Of a stretch of 64,000 bases of DNA, positions 35,145 through 46,825 are shown one piece after another. Source of the stretch: Ditylenchus dipsaci. Taxonomy: Eukaryota > Nematoda > Chromadorea > Rhabditida > Anguinidae. Within the stretch, counting starts at the first letter, position 1, and every line of letters starts with the position of its first letter. The translations under genes and the position numbers were made by a program. The notes beneath the pieces were generated by a model. That model worked only from the letters and a program-made list of their open reading frames with translations, was not told the DNA's origin and ran no database searches. The stretch lies in contig SADC01001325.1 of NCBI GenBank assembly GCA_004194705.1, forward strand, positions 62,001 to 126,000. Direction: 5' to 3'.

Positions 35145-37219
35145 CGGACACGGACAATTAGTCCTGCGCCGATTCGTCCTCAGTCGTTAAAAAGGGACAA
35201 TTCGTCCTCACTCGATAAAAAGGTACAATTCGTCCTCTTCCAATAAACAGGGACAGTTTGTCCTCACTCCTCAAAAAGGACAATTCGTCTTCGCTTGGTA
35301 AAAAGGGCAATTCGTCCTCGATTATATTCCTCACACTCTACTCGCTTGACTTGCTTTGATCGCTTTTACCAAAAAAAAATGCTTACTGAGACGCAAACTG
35401 TAAGTTCATCAATCGACATTTATCAGCAATTTATGTGTGGTAAACATAAAATAACAAAACAAGTAACAATATTGTGTGGTATGATAGCGAGATGATATTG
35501 TGTGCTATGATAGCCAGGTAGTGTACCAAAGAAGCACTAATAACGAATGGTGTTAACTAGCTTCCTAAGAAGTGTTAGATGGTGATAACTAGGGCTTATT
35601 ACCTGGGAGATTATACCTGAAATTCCTATTCTTGAAATAGAACCCATTCAGGATGGGTGCATAGTATACCTGGCTAAATTTCGTATACCCCCACTACTGG
35701 TATTGGGTATACTCCCGGGCACCACGGCACGCCAAAGATTGGGCCATTTCAAATTGGGGCCAGTCAAATTGGGCCAATTCATATTGAGCCAAATTGAATT
35801 TGGGCCAATTCAAATTGAGCCCATTCAAATTGGGCCAATGCAAATTGGCCAAAATTTTGAGTCAAAAGTCAAAATACCACTGCAACTTTTTTTATGGCTG
35901 TAAGTACTTTCACCCGCCAAATTATTCTTTTACCCCGCCAAATTATTCATTTATCCCCCCAAATCGTAAAAATGAGTATTTCTCGGTGTTTTTAAGTCGT
36001 AATTTTTTTGATCATCATGCAGCCCTGAATCTCTAGTTTCTGATAAGCTATCAACTGGCCCCTTGTCGTTGAAAAAAAGAGGAGTTATATCATAAAAACG
36101 GGTATTTCTCAAACTTTTCTCAACAACAAGGACACAATTGATAGCTTATCAGAAACTAAAGATTCAGGGCTACATGATGATAAAAAAAAAAATTTTACGA
36201 CATAAAAACACCTAGAAATACTCATTTTTACGATTTGGGGGATAAATGAATGATTTGGAGGGGTAAAATAATTTGGCGGCGTAAAACAATTTTAGCCCTT
36301 TTTTTATTAGACTTTTATTCTGGTTTTTTCTGTACTTTAATAATATAGTTAATAATTTTTTGCATTTTTTCGCAAAATTTTTAGATTATGTCTAACTCAC
36401 AATAAACCAGGGCCCGAAAATTGATCCACCCTAACCCCGACTCCTGGGGTACCTCCTGGTCAGGTGGATGTCTATCTGGATGACCTAAAATGAAGTTAAG
36501 CGTGCCACGTTTCACACAAAAATGGGTTAGAAATGAGGTATGCAGCCAGGTGGATTCAAACCAGCAACCTCTACACCCTGAGAATGGGATCAGGACATTT
36601 GGCCCCCAGGACGTTTCGCCCCGAGCCCGTTTCCCATGTGTTTACTAGTGCTTGCCACTAGTATAGTGTTTACTAGTGCTTGCCACGGACGATTGATACA
36701 CGGACGATTGATCCCATTGGCCGATTGATCCCATGGGACTATTGATGCCATCCCGTTAAAAACGGACGATTGATCCCATTCTATTAAAAGAGGCGATTGA
36801 TCCGACCTAACTAAAAGAGATGATTGATCCTAACAACTAAAAATGGTTCTTTCGCAGCACTGGATTATCCACAGCTTTTTATATATGATAGGATCGGTTG
36901 TTGACAAACTTTCTTCTTTTTCAGGTTTTTTCGAGGCCATTGAGAACTTAGCTAATTTAATGTTTGAAATTTCGCACATTTGAAAAAAAATGCTTAATCG
37001 TGCATTTGCGGTAACAATGCCAAGGGAGGACGAATTGTCCCTTTTTACCAAGCGAAGACGAATTGCCCCTTTTTGAGGAGTGAGGATGAATTGTCCCTGT
37101 TTATTGCAAGAGGACGAATTGTCCCTTTTTATTGATCGAGGACGAATTGTACCTTTTTATCGAGTGAGGACGAATCGGCCGTCAGGACGAATCGGCGCCA
37201 GGACGAATTGTCACGTACC
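35145..37219. mobile_element. Mutator-like element, GGACGAATTGTCC words
   Basis: Arms 35145-35340 and 37022-37219 are inverted copies rich in the word GGACAATTCGTCCTC (TIR stretch CGCCGATTCGTCCT in both). A 9-bp direct repeat GAGAAAAAG flanks it (35136-35144, 37220-37228), as for Mutator-like elements. The outermost bases match imperfectly. The interior has further single arrays, GGGCCAATTCAAATT (35740-35850) and GGACGATTGATCCC (36680-36835), and the element at 35896-36297. Confidence 0.7.
35896..36297. mobile_element. Inverted-repeat element, CCGCCAAATTATT words (copy 2)
   Basis: Ends GGCTGTAAGTACTTTCACCC and ...GTAAAACAATTTTAGCC, flanked by a 10-bp direct repeat CTTTTTTTAT (35886-35895, 36298-36307). 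The inner inverted pair CAGCCCTGAATCTCTAGTTT and TAAGCTATCAACTG is shared with 10930-11358. No gene. Confidence 0.8.
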
Positions 37220-37340
37220 GAGAAAAAGACGAGGACGAAGACGAGCGATTTAAAATTGTGGGGACGAGTACGAAGTACGAGGCCCGAAAATTTTTGGTAC
37301 GAGGACGAGAAATTTGAAAATTCCCAACACTGCTTATCAT

Positions 37341-37724
37341 ACCATTCTTAGCGGTGGATTAGGTTACGTGAGAAAGTAAATTAGACCAGGCCTACAGGTT
37401 AATCCGATCATCTTGAATCCCAAATAAGAAAAATTCCGATTTTGTATGTACAGTCAAACCTCGATAATCCGCTTTCCCCTCAATTGAAAGAGAAAAATCT
37501 CAGCTACAGAACGGTAAAAACATCTGAGATAGGGAAACAAAATATGTGAAAAAAATGTATGTGAAGTTAAGTAGCAGTCGATGTCAAAAAGTAGCCGTAG
37601 AAGTCCACCTCCCCCCCCTTTAAATAATTCAGAATTCAATTGTTTCTGTAATATACGAAGCTGAAAAAACTGATTGTGTCACCCGCATTATTGACATTCT
37701 TGTGCATTTGAATTTTATCGTATG
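37341..37724. other. Spacer with Tigger-like end
   Basis: TACAGTCAAACCTCGATAATCC at 37449 matches a Tigger/pogo terminus; no partner is found. No gene in the rest. Confidence 0.4.
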
Positions 37725-38034
37725 CACAGGAAAAAAATTTCCATTGGGTCCCCAGCAAAACCCCAGTGGATTCCCAGGGAACCTGGTTTTCCCAACGAAT
37801 TCCCACTGGCTTTCCAGCTAATCAAGCCTTCCCACTGTATTTCCAGTGGGAATCCAGTGAGAACTATTCACTGACCACTGGAGCCCCATTGGGAGTCCAC
37901 TGGGTCCTGTTTCCCACTAAATTACCATCAAATTCCAAATGGGTTCCCAGTGGGGATATGATCGCCACTGATTGGGAAGGTAGACTTATATTTACGTTTT
38001 CACTGAAACTTGAGTGGGTAAATTTACTTTAAAG

Positions 38035-38234
38035 CAGGGCTGCCATATGTCCTTTTAAAAAGATTTGTCCTTTTTTTGCGTTCCCAAATCTTTTTTTATT
38101 TTTGAAAATTTAGTCAAAATCTTTTTTTTTTCGCTAAAAATGGCAATAAGCACTAGATAAAATGCACTTTTTTATTCAAATTCCTGTTTTTTGACCAAAT
38201 GTCCTTTTTTTTAAATTTTGAGATGGCAGCCCTG
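38035..38234. mobile_element. hAT MITE, 200 bp
   Basis: Ends CAGGGCTGCCATATGTCC and GAGATGGCAGCCCTG with a duplication that matches at 7 of 8 bases (CTTTAAAG 38027-38034; CTTTTAAG 38235-38242). Arms hold TGTCCTTTT and AAATCTTTTTTT words. Confidence 0.75.
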
Positions 38235-38844
38235 CTTTTAAGTCAAAGTCTATAGTTTATGCTACGTAAATTTAGAGAGCCGTGAATAGTAGTCGTAGCA
38301 GTAAATAAATATAAAAAATAGCTGATGTTAATTTACAGGGTGTCCACGAATTTTTTCACTTTTGTTTTCGGATTTTCATCAAATTTTTTAAATCATTTTA
38401 ATACACGTTTGGTCTTATTCGAAAGCTTGATGAAAAGCAATTTTTTGGTGTAAAATACTTGTGCAGATGTCATTTATGAAATAGAGAAAGCCCTTCTAAA
38501 GTTAGGGGCTGATTTTTGAAAATTTTGAAGTTTATCAGTATCCATCTTCTCGAAATAATGAGGATAAAACCATTATTATTAAACAATTCTCATTAAAATT
38601 CATTCTTTATCAAAAGCTGAGGATGTTATTAAGGTAACACTTTACTTGGCCCCCCCCACGGCTGACCCACTTTCGAGGTGAATTTTTAAAAACCGATTGC
38701 ATATTCGTGTTTCTCGACCCGGATCATCAGATTCTGAGAAGTGAAAAGAAAAATTTTGCGATATGCCTTGGTCCCTCAAAGGGAAATTTTAGAAAAATTT
38801 GAATTTTTTTATATTGGTGCCTTTTGAATTTTAAAGGGAATAAG

Positions 38845-40210
38845 GGTTCACACTTCTTTCCGCAAAACTCCTTTCCGCACACTCCTTTCCGCAAACTTTT
38901 TTCCGCAAAACTCTTTTCCGCAAAACTCTTTTCCGCAAAAATTTTATGAAAAAGGTTTTTCGTTAAGATTTTGATCTAAATTATTTCATGTTTTGTCTAT
39001 GTTTTTGCTCTGTATGCTTTCTATACTCTTTTCTACTCTCAATTGAAACAGAAAGGACCAAAGAAGGTACTTAACTGCACAAATAAAGTTGATCTGTTCA
39101 ACTTAGATCTTCTGCTTCTTCCAATTCACTCGCCCGGTCACTGGTCCCTGGTCGTATGCTTAAGTGAATCGATGCATGGCTTGTAATGTAATTTTTATGG
39201 TAGGTAATCAACGTTGAAAAAAGCATCATCAACTATTTCGACTCACTGCACCGGGACGGCAATCCAAATTTGAATTTGACAAGGTACGAGTTTGTTTAGG
39301 TGCTACTAACTAAAGACTTTTGTTGTAGGGGTTTCTGAAGAAACATGCGATAGAAAGAGGCTTCATTGAAGTAGATTTGATGCAATGGCTTGCTTTTAGC
39401 CCAAAGGTATGGTTTATTCTTTCAGGTATGTGGACTTTTTACAACTTTTAGGACATTCCTGCGCAAAATAACACATTTGATTGTGGTGTATTCGTAGGCC
39501 GATTTGGCGAAAGTGTTTGTCGTCGCGGAAAGTTAAATTTCTCTCAAGCTGAAGTGGATGACTTTCGAAAAAACATGATCAGAGAAATTACCGCCGGAAA
39601 ATTGTCATAAATTCTCAATGTCTTTTAGCATATTGTTGCTTACTCCATGCGTTTTATTAAATGTGGATTTATTTAAGCGGAATAAAGCTTACCGGGACAC
39701 AGATGCAAAGCTCTTCTTTTTTCACAGTATCCCCACACAGAAAAATATAAGCAAAATAGTTTAACAAGCGAATTAAAATTTACCTTACGTTATTTTTTAA
39801 CAAGAAGTTTCGAAAACTTCATTGTAAAATAAAAATTTAACATGAAATTTAAAAATACGTGTTTAAAGAAGGCACGAAAATTGAACACACCCAACCCACC
39901 CTGGTGCTCACTGGTCCCATAAAAAAACTAATTTGTGACTATTATTAGAGAAAAACAATGTATGTTACCACCATGATTTGAATCTGTAACCTCGTAAATA
40001 AGATGGGAGAAATTTGCCGCAGGGGAATTCTACAAGCCCCCATTTTAACGAGTACCGTTTTGAGACATACCGACAAAAAAATGAGATAATTTAGATCAAA
40101 ATCTTGACGAAAAATCTTTTTCATAAAATTTTTGCGGAAAGGAGTTTTGCGGAAAAAAGTTTGCGGAAAAGAGTGTGCGGAAAGGAGTTTTGCGGAAAGA
40201 AGTGTGGACC
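38845..40210. mobile_element. TIR element carrying a Ulp1 protease
   Basis: Ends GGTTCACACTTCTTTCCGC and GCGGAAAGAAGTGTGGACC, arms built of TTTCCGCAAAACTC words (38850-38945; 40130-40205) followed by an inverted AAAGATTTTTCGTCAAGAT stretch. Flanks GGAATAAG (38837-38844) and GGAACAAG (40211-40218) match at 7 of 8, and the paralogous fold-back at about 54300 shows the site unoccupied. Size of TSD suggests hAT or a relative. The only gene seen is the protease at 38998-39610. Confidence 0.8.
38998..39610 (+). CDS. Ulp1/SENP-type SUMO protease domain
   Basis: C48-family cysteine protease catalytic domain; known members cleave SUMO from precursors and conjugates. Open from about 38998 (FYSQLKQKGPKKVL, then VDLFNL and LPIHSPGHWSLV with catalytic His), intron 39154-39203, VINVEKSIINYFDSL with catalytic Asp, intron about 39284-39330, GFLKKHAIERGF...MQWLAF, intron 39407-39451, then PAQNNTFDCGVF with the oxyanion Gln and catalytic Cys, and a stop at 39608-39610. 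All four active-site residues are present. The second exon junction is one base out of frame (a short G run at the acceptor), so an indel or pseudogenisation. The 5' end is not resolved; no N-terminal domain was found. AATAAA at about 39682. Located inside a TIR element with 8-bp flanks, so read as transposon-carried. Confidence 0.8.
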
Positions 40211-40284
40211 GGAACAAGGGCTGTATTGGGAGGGGAAGAGAATAAAAGGGGGCAACTTTTATGGCAAAACGTTAAAAAGTGGAG

Positions 40285-40600
40285 GGCAGAGAAATTTTTT
40301 TAGAAGCAACTTAAATTATAATTGTTTGTGCTTAAAAGAAAGCGGTGATGTTGAACGTGAAGGTTCCGCAGAGATATTCGGCATTAGTTTGCAAAAAATG
40401 GCAGAAAAGGTAGCTTGAACACAAAAATCCACCTTGAATCCAGGCTGAAATCAACCATCACCGATTTGGAGGGCAAGGAAAATCTTTTTTAGAAGCAACT
40501 TTAATAACACGTGTTTGTGCTTAAAAGAAAGACAAGGTGTTATACTTGAGGGTTCGAAGAAGATATTAGACATAAAATTGCAAAAACTGGTCAAAAATCG
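40285..40600. repeat. Diverged tandem duplication, about 200-bp spacing
   Basis: GGAGGGCAGAGAAATTTTTT (40282) and GGAGGGCAAGGAAAATC (40469) each start a block with TTTAGAAGCAACTT, GTTTGTGCTTAAAAGAAAG and a purine-rich end; the blocks are clearly related but diverged. No protein recognised. Confidence 0.6.
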
Positions 40601-41566
40601 GTTGTAAAACAATAAATTCATAAAAAAGGTGACGGAACCTCCGACAAAAACCCCTTCGCGCACCACCCCCCCCCCCCCGGCCCAAATACTATATAAAGAT
40701 GCTCAATTGTTTTGCTTCTTCTTTTTATTTTGGTTTGAAAAATACAATTTTGTTGCCATGCTGTATAAATCAGCAAGTCAAATTGACTACAAAATATTCA
40801 ATGTATCCAATATTATTAGTTCAGCAACAGTCCTCCCTGTAGATAGAGTTAATTATAGAGTTGGTAGGTAGAGTTAACATCATTTCACTTGCTAGAGTAC
40901 ATCCACATCAATAAATTAACGTAAAGTCAGCCATTTCATTTTTAATAGCAAAAAGAAATGAATCGTAATAAAGCTTCTTTTACAAGACATTAACTTCAAA
41001 AAACTGACGAGTCAGGCCATATTTCGAAAAATGTGTTTTATCTATATAGTCGAAGTCTAACAACACCTATTGTAAACAACGTGGTGGTCAAGTGGTAGTG
41101 CTTCTGGTCAGGCCTAGGGTGTCGAAAGTTCGAATCCATGTCGGAACATCACATTTTTTTATCTGGGTTCCCATCAAATCCCATCTGGGTTACCACTCAA
41201 TTCCCAATGGGTTTCCAGCCAGTTCCCACTCATTTTCCACTGGGTTACCACTACCACCATCTAATACCCATTGAAACTCCAGTGGATTACCATCAATTCC
41301 CACCTGTTATCATAATGGGAGTACCATTGGGATTTGCTGGGAATCCAGTGGGGCTCTCCGGGGAGCCCACCGGGAGTTTGCTGGGATCCCACTGGAATTT
41401 TTTTTTCTGTGTATTTGAGAAATCATATTTGAGCATCCAAGTTTGCGAACTATAGTCCTGACTTAATAGAATGAAGATTACACCCTGTTTAAAAAACTTT
41501 GTCGATTCCACAACGATACCTGCACTTTCTTCTGGCATACCTAGCCAACACTTTGATTTAAATTTT
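40601..41566. other. Spacer with tRNA-like patch and word arm
   Basis: Poly-C at 40661-40677. Positions 41083-41150 read GTGGTCAAGTGGTAGTGC...AGTTCGAATCC, i.e. tRNA A- and B-box-like, but stems do not pair, so possibly a SINE relic. Positions 41160-41400 are the CCCACTGGG word arm described with 37725-41411. Confidence 0.4.
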
Positions 41567-42547
41567 GGCGCTACTGGCTTATACATCCCCAAAAACAGCT
41601 ACTTTCTTATACCCCCCCCCCAATCCTCGGACCTACTGGCTTATACCCCCCCCCCAAAAAAATCAAGATTTTTAGGATTGGTCAAAACACATTTTTAAGC
41701 AATAATTTCGCCATAAAAGGACCAGAAAAGCAATTAAAATAGGGTTCAAGGCTGTATTGGGAGGGGAAGGGACAAAACCGGGGCCACTTCTATAGTGCCT
41801 ATAAGTACCAAAGAGTATTAATTCTCTGAGCAATAAAGGCGCTTTCAAACCCAGCCACTTGTGGTGCACGTAAAAGTATAAGTACTCGAGCTGATCAGAC
41901 CGATCAGCCGGGTGGATTCTGATGGTTGTCCTTTAACTTTTGGATGGCTGAGCCTCTGGCTCGTAGCCCTAGCCTGAAGGGGGGAACCCTGTTCGGCCAA
42001 AAAATCAAAGATGTTGAACATAGTTTTGAATACTGGGGCCTACCGCATAAATAACTCTGGTATGCATGTTTTTTCATGCATCCAGAGTCACTTTCGAGTG
42101 ATTTGTGTCTAAGGTATGTGGGTGTGCGCATCTCAACTCCAAGCCCCCAAGCCCCAAGCCCCCGAAGGGGGCGCAGGGGCTTGGAGTTGATATGCGCGCA
42201 CTCACTTACCTTAGGCATGATTCCGAGAAGTACTCTTGATCATAAAATGCATATAGAGTCTCTTTTTGCCACGACCCATGTTGAAAAACATGGTAAGACA
42301 GCCGAAGAATGGCCAAAAAAAATTGACTAAAAAGTGGCCCCTATTGTTCCCTTCCCTCCCAATACATCCCATAATCCCTTTTAAATTGCTTCTCTAGCCT
42401 TTTTACGACAAAATTATTACTTAAAAATGATTTTTAGATACTCTGAAAAAACTTGATTTTGGGGGGGGATATAAGCCAGTAGGTCCGATTTGGGGGGGGG
42501 GTATAAGAAAGTAGCTTTTTTGGGGGGGGGTATAAGCCAGTAGCGTC
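41567..42547. mobile_element. Fold-back element, complete, 981 bp
   Basis: Ends GGCGCTACTGGCTTATAC and TATAAGCCAGTAGCGTC with an exact 8-bp duplication TAAATTTT (41559-41566, 42548-42555). Each side has two or three successive poly-C/poly-G caps separated by TACTGGCTTATA or CTACTTTCTTATA words. The core CAAGCCCCTGCGCCCCC-type palindrome lies at about 42140-42190. No coding sequence. Confidence 0.92.
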
Positions 42548-42559
42548 TAAATTTTTTTA

Positions 42560-42884
42560 TCTGAAGCAACCAAACTAAGTAGTCGTATACTTGGAGCAAA
42601 ATCTTTTTACTTTTTTTCGTGTTCCAAAACCTATTTTCTGGACTAATTCGGGCATGCTGAAGATGGTTTGATAGTGGTCAAATTTTATTTTGTAGGGTAT
42701 TTTTTGAATATCTGGAAATAATTGATTTTACCCAGCCTCGATTTTACCAAAACTCAAAAAATAACCTACAAAACGGCATTTCACCACTATCAAACCATCT
42801 TCAGCGTACCCGAATTAGTTCAGAAAACAGTTTTTGCACTAATTGCACTAAGTGGACGACCACTTGGTTCGGTTGGTTCAGACT
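42560..42884. mobile_element. Inverted-repeat MITE, copy of 8900-9219 family
   Basis: Ends CTGAAGCAACCAAACTAAG and ACTTGGTTCGGTTGGTTCAG; inner arms GAAGATGGTTTGATAGTGGT and ACCACTATCAAACCATCTTC are exact complements. No clear duplication. Confidence 0.7.
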
Positions 42885-43014
42885 GAAAAATTCAAACCCG
42901 TAAAAATTTTCAAAATGTACGAATTTGAAAAGTGTGGACCAATTTGTGTGTGGACCAAGACGGTATGGATTTTTTCAGTGTGGATCAATTCGCTTAACGC
43001 TCGCAAACGGATAT

Positions 43015-43700
43015 CCACCTCGACCAGAGGTACCTACCCCTGATTTTGGGGTGATTTTAGGTGAAATCGGAATTTGGTTAAACCTAATTCAACACACGAT
43101 TTTACATTTGATAGCATGGTTTGTTTTGGATTTTTTGTTTAATTTCAGGTCATCCAGGTGGGTATCCACCTGACCAGGTGGTAACCACCCCAGGTTTTTA
43201 GATGGGGTAGATAAAAACGAAATTTTAGCCTCATCAAACTTGATTCCCATAGAATTTCACTTATCATAAGATTTTTTAATTTAAAAAATTTTAATTTTTC
43301 GGGCCATCCATGTGGATGTTTACCTGACCAGGTGGTACAAACCTCGGTTTCGGTAGGTAAAAACGCAATTTTGGTCCTGTGAAACAGGAGTTACCAAGCA
43401 ATTTCGAGTATGATAGATTGGTTTGTTTTTTATTTTGAAAAAGTTTATTTTATTAGGTTATGCAGGTGTATATCCAATTATAACACCAACCTCAAATTTT
43501 GGGGTTGGGTAACATCACAACTTTGGTTCTAAGAAACCAGAGTCCCCACAAGTTTTTCACTTGAAAGAACAGTTTGCTTTTCATTTTAAACAACTTTTAT
43601 TTTTAAAGCTTTCCGGGTGGATATTAACCTGCCCGGTGGTACCTAACCCAGGTTTTGGGGTTTGAGCGGTAAAATCGTGATTTAGGTCCTATCGAACCAA
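43015..43700. repeat. Diverged 150-170-bp tandem repeat, four units
   Basis: Units start near ATCCACCTGACCAGGTGGTA and contain CCAGGTTTTGGGGT, AAAACGCAATTTTGGTCCT and TTGGTTTGTTTT in the same order. Similarity is clear but low, so the array is old. A single related unit lies at 53880-53990. Confidence 0.65.
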
Positions 43701-43754
43701 AAAAGGTTTGATTTGGAGTTCGGGGTTAAATAGAGACAGCAACATGGACGACAC

Positions 43755-43930
43755 AACCAGTTATTCCCAGAATTGTTTATTCCAGAACAATTTTAGCCAA
43801 TAACAATTTGTTTCAAAACAATTCGTGCAAAGATAAGTTTTTGCCCATTGAAATTCTTGCCAGAATGAGTTTGTGCCAGAATCTCTTTTTATCAGAATAA
43901 TTTGTGTCAGAATGTGGGTGTGCGAGTTTA
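43755..43930. repeat. CCAGAACAATTT word repeats
   Basis: About eight spaced variants of TTCCAGAACAATTTTTGCC. One orientation only; perhaps a decayed arm of a word-array element. Confidence 0.5.
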
Positions 43931-44586
43931 GCACACCTCTAGTGCCCAAAAAGATTACAGCACAAACGTGAAAAAAGTCTGGTTACTTAAAAATGCATAT
44001 TTTCGGTTTTCATTAAAATGTTTCAAATTTTCAAACATTGTGTAAAAGTGTAAAAGCCCATTTGAAAGCTCATCTCCTCGTGGTTTTAATGCGCCATGAA
44101 GCTTCTACCAGTACACTTACCATGCTGAGTTCATAGTGACCGCCCGTCCGGCCGGCCCGTCCCGTCCCCGTCCGGACGGCGCTGAAAAACCGGACGGGAC
44201 GGCCGGCTAAAAACGTCCAAGACGGCAGACGGCCGGCGACGAAAAACTCGGACGGGACGGCCGACGGCCGGTCCGTCTGACACCGTCCTTCACCAGAACG
44301 AACAAATTTTGGACTCGTAATGTTATTTTAACAAAAGTCTTGAAAAATAACACTCCACCAAAATTCAGCTCGGAGAATCACAATTTAGTGATACGCTTGC
44401 CCTAACAGAAATCACATCACCATTCTGCTCAGGGACAGTTCATGTCCCTTTGAGATCAGAATCTACCAATGAGCTCGTAGAAGATGTATTGCATCGCTGG
44501 GATCGAGAGGCTGTTAATAGAAAAGCAGCGACGTTTTGGACAAACGAGGTAAAAACACTAACTTTTTCTAAAAACAACGAAAAATT

Positions 44587-46825
44587 GGCACTATTCCATT
44601 GTACCCCCCCCCCCAAAAAGCTATTCCAGTGTACCACCCCCCCCCCCCCAAAATAATGACCTATTCCATTGTAACCCCCCCCAAAAAACCAACTTTTTTA
44701 TATGCACTCAAAAACCATTTTTATGTAATAATTTTGCCATAAAAGGACCAGAAAAGCCATTTAAATAGGTTCAAGGCTGTATTGGGAGGGGAAGGGACAA
44801 AACAGGGGCCACTAATAAAAAAGGGTTTAAGGCACTCTCAAACCAGCAACTTGGGTCCACCACTTAATATATACGTTTGAAGGCACGTCAAACCAGCAAC
44901 TTGTGGAGGACCCAAATACATAAGTACTCAAAAGCCTCTCAGGGCCATCCGGGTGGGTCCCGAGGTGATTGTGCCTGAGCCAGGACCCTGTGGGGGTGAA
45001 TTTTTGGATGGCTGAGCCTATGGCTTGTAGCCAAAGGCCGGAAAAGGGAGGAGACCTTTTTCGGCCGAGAAATTGAAGAAGTTGAACATAGTTTTGAATA
45101 CTGGGCCTATCGCATAAATTACTCTGGTATGCATGCTTTTTCATGCATCCAGAGTCGCTTTCGAGTGATTTGTGTCTAAGGTATGTGGGTGTGCGCTAGG
45201 GTTGTCGATCGATTTGAAATTTTTCGATTATCGAAAAATTGAAAAATCGAAATATCGAAAATTTTCGATAATCGATAATCGAAATATCGAAAATATCGAA
45301 AATTTTCGATTAATCGATTATCGAATTATCGATCGAATCGAAAATTTTCGATTAATCGATTATCGAAATATCGAAAATATCGAAAAAATTTCGATAATCG
45401 ATAATCGGGAATCGATCGAAAATTGGTCGATAATCGATCGATTTCGATCGAAAATCGATCGAAATCTATGAAATTATCATCCCTTATTAAGGTTACCTTA
45501 TAGCATTATTCCAACACACGAAAAAATGATAATATGAACAAACAAGTATTTTATTGAGCCATCAACGTACAAATGTTTGGGCTGTTAAGGGCTTCAAAAT
45601 GACGCATTGAATGACAGTCTTTGAAAACATTAATTTTGAGAGAATCCACTGTTTATGCGGCAAAACGACTATTTTACTTAGATTTGACTAGAAATCAACA
45701 CTTTTGCATTTTTTATGAAAACTTTTCCCAGAAAAATCTAAAATAAAATCTTAACCTACCAAATTGTAGCTTAGAAACAGTGCTTCAAAATTCGTGTAAA
45801 AATAGCTTCGAAAAAAATCTGAAAAAATAATTTTTGCACAACTGAAATAACTGTTAACGCCGTTAGATTAAGGAGAAAAAATGCTACAAAAAGGCGCAAG
45901 ACAAAACTATATCCAAATTCACATTGGTTATAAATAATAACTTAAAGAAAAAATTTGTGTCAAAAAATTCTTGTTCCATTTTTTGACCGGTACTGTATAT
46001 TTCGATCATTTAGTCACTCTTGAATACTTTACCTTTGTACGTTGATGGCTCAATAAAATACTTGTTTGTTCATATTATCATTTTTTCGTGTGTTGGAATA
46101 ATGCTATAAGGTAACCTTAATAAGGATGATAATTTCATAGATTTCGATCGATTTTCGATCGAAATCGATCGATTATCGACCAATTTTCGATCGATTCCCG
46201 ATTATCGATTATCGAAATTTTTTCGATATTTTCGATATTTCGATAATCGATTAATCGAAAATTTTCGATTCGATCGATAATTCGATAATCGATTAATCGA
46301 AAATTTTCGATATTTTCGATATTTCGATTATCGATTATCGAAAATTTTCGATATTTCGATTTTTCAATTTTTCGATAATCGAAAAATTTCAAATCGATCG
46401 ACAACCCTAGTGTGAGCATCTCAACTCCAAGTCCCCAAGCTCCCGAAGGGGCGAAGGGGCTTGGGAGTTAGAGATGCGCGCACGCACTTACCTTAGACAT
46501 GATTCCGAGAAGTACACTTGATCATAAAATGCATATAGAGTCTATTTTTGCCACGGCCCAGTTGAAAAACATGGTAAAGCAGCCAAAAAAAGTGGCCCCT
46601 GTGTTATTCCCTTCCCTCCCAATACAGCCTTGAACCCTATTTAAATGGCTTTTCTGGTCCTTTTATGGCGAAATTATTACATAAAAATGGTTTTTGAGTG
46701 CATATAAAAAGTTGGTTTTTGGGGGGGGGTGGTACAATGGAATAGGTCATTATTTTTTTGGGGGGGGGGGGGGGCGTACACTGGAATAGCTTTTTGGGGG
46801 GGGGGGCGTACAATGGAATAGCGGC
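44587..46825. mobile_element. Fold-back element, interrupted copy
   Basis: Ends GGCACTATTCCATTGTACC and GTACAATGGAATAGCGGC with flanks GAAAAATT (44579-44586) and AAAAAATT (46826-46833), 7 of 8 identical. This subfamily has CTATTCCATTGTAC / CTATTCCAGTGTAC caps between three poly-C or poly-G tracts. The hAT element 45197-46409 is inserted in its core. Confidence 0.88.
45197..46409. mobile_element. hAT element, TCGATTATCGA words, near-perfect palindrome
   Basis: Ends TAGGGTTGTCGATCGATTTG and CAAATCGATCGACAACCCTA; flanks GTGTGCGC (45189-45196) and GTGTGAGC (46410-46417) differ at one base. Uninterrupted fold-back copies (e.g. 42117) read GTGTGCGCATCTCAACTCC, confirming insertion. The arms are near-identical for about 370 bp (both strands give the same peptide from the array), so the insertion is young. 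The 450-bp centre holds no recognised gene. Confidence 0.9.

Larger units (their letters stand above)
34435..37332. mobile_element. hAT-type element, GTACGAGGACGAA words
   Basis: Ends AAGTGTTGTGCACTCGTCC and ...TTCCCAACACTG (first base mutated on the left) with an exact 8-bp duplication CTTATCAT (34427-34434, 37333-37340). Arms repeat GTACGAGGACGAAG. A Mutator-like element (35145-37219) fills most of the interior and no transposase is left. Confidence 0.85.
38633..40300. mobile_element. Fold-back element (third cap type), interrupted
   Basis: GGTAACACTTTACTTGGCCC starts at about 38634 and the arm matches 54078-54300 (CTGACCCACTTTCGAGG, TTTCTCGACCCGG). It is cut at AAAGGGAATAAG by the Ulp1-carrying element and resumes at 40211 with GGAACAAGGGCTGTATTGGG. 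The distal arm is missing after about 40290. Confidence 0.7.
37725..41411. mobile_element. Probable TIR element, CCCACTGGG words
   Basis: CACAGGAAAAAAATTTCCA at 37725 and the complement of CACAGAAAAAAAAATTCCA ending at 41411 form terminal repeats that continue into inverted arrays of CCCACTGGGTTTCCAGT-like words (37750-37990; 41160-41400). No convincing target duplication. If it is one unit, the elements at 38035-38234, 38633-40300 and 38845-40210 are nested in it. The alternative is two solo ends. Confidence 0.5.

Noticed and set aside
41083..41150. Possible tRNA gene
   Set aside because: A- and B-box-like motifs are present but acceptor and T stems do not pair. At best a SINE relic.
45172..46419. 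Twin plus- and minus-strand frames giving the same IDYRNIENIE peptide
   Set aside because: Both come from the inverted TCGATTATCGA arms of a hAT element; the symmetry is that of the arms.
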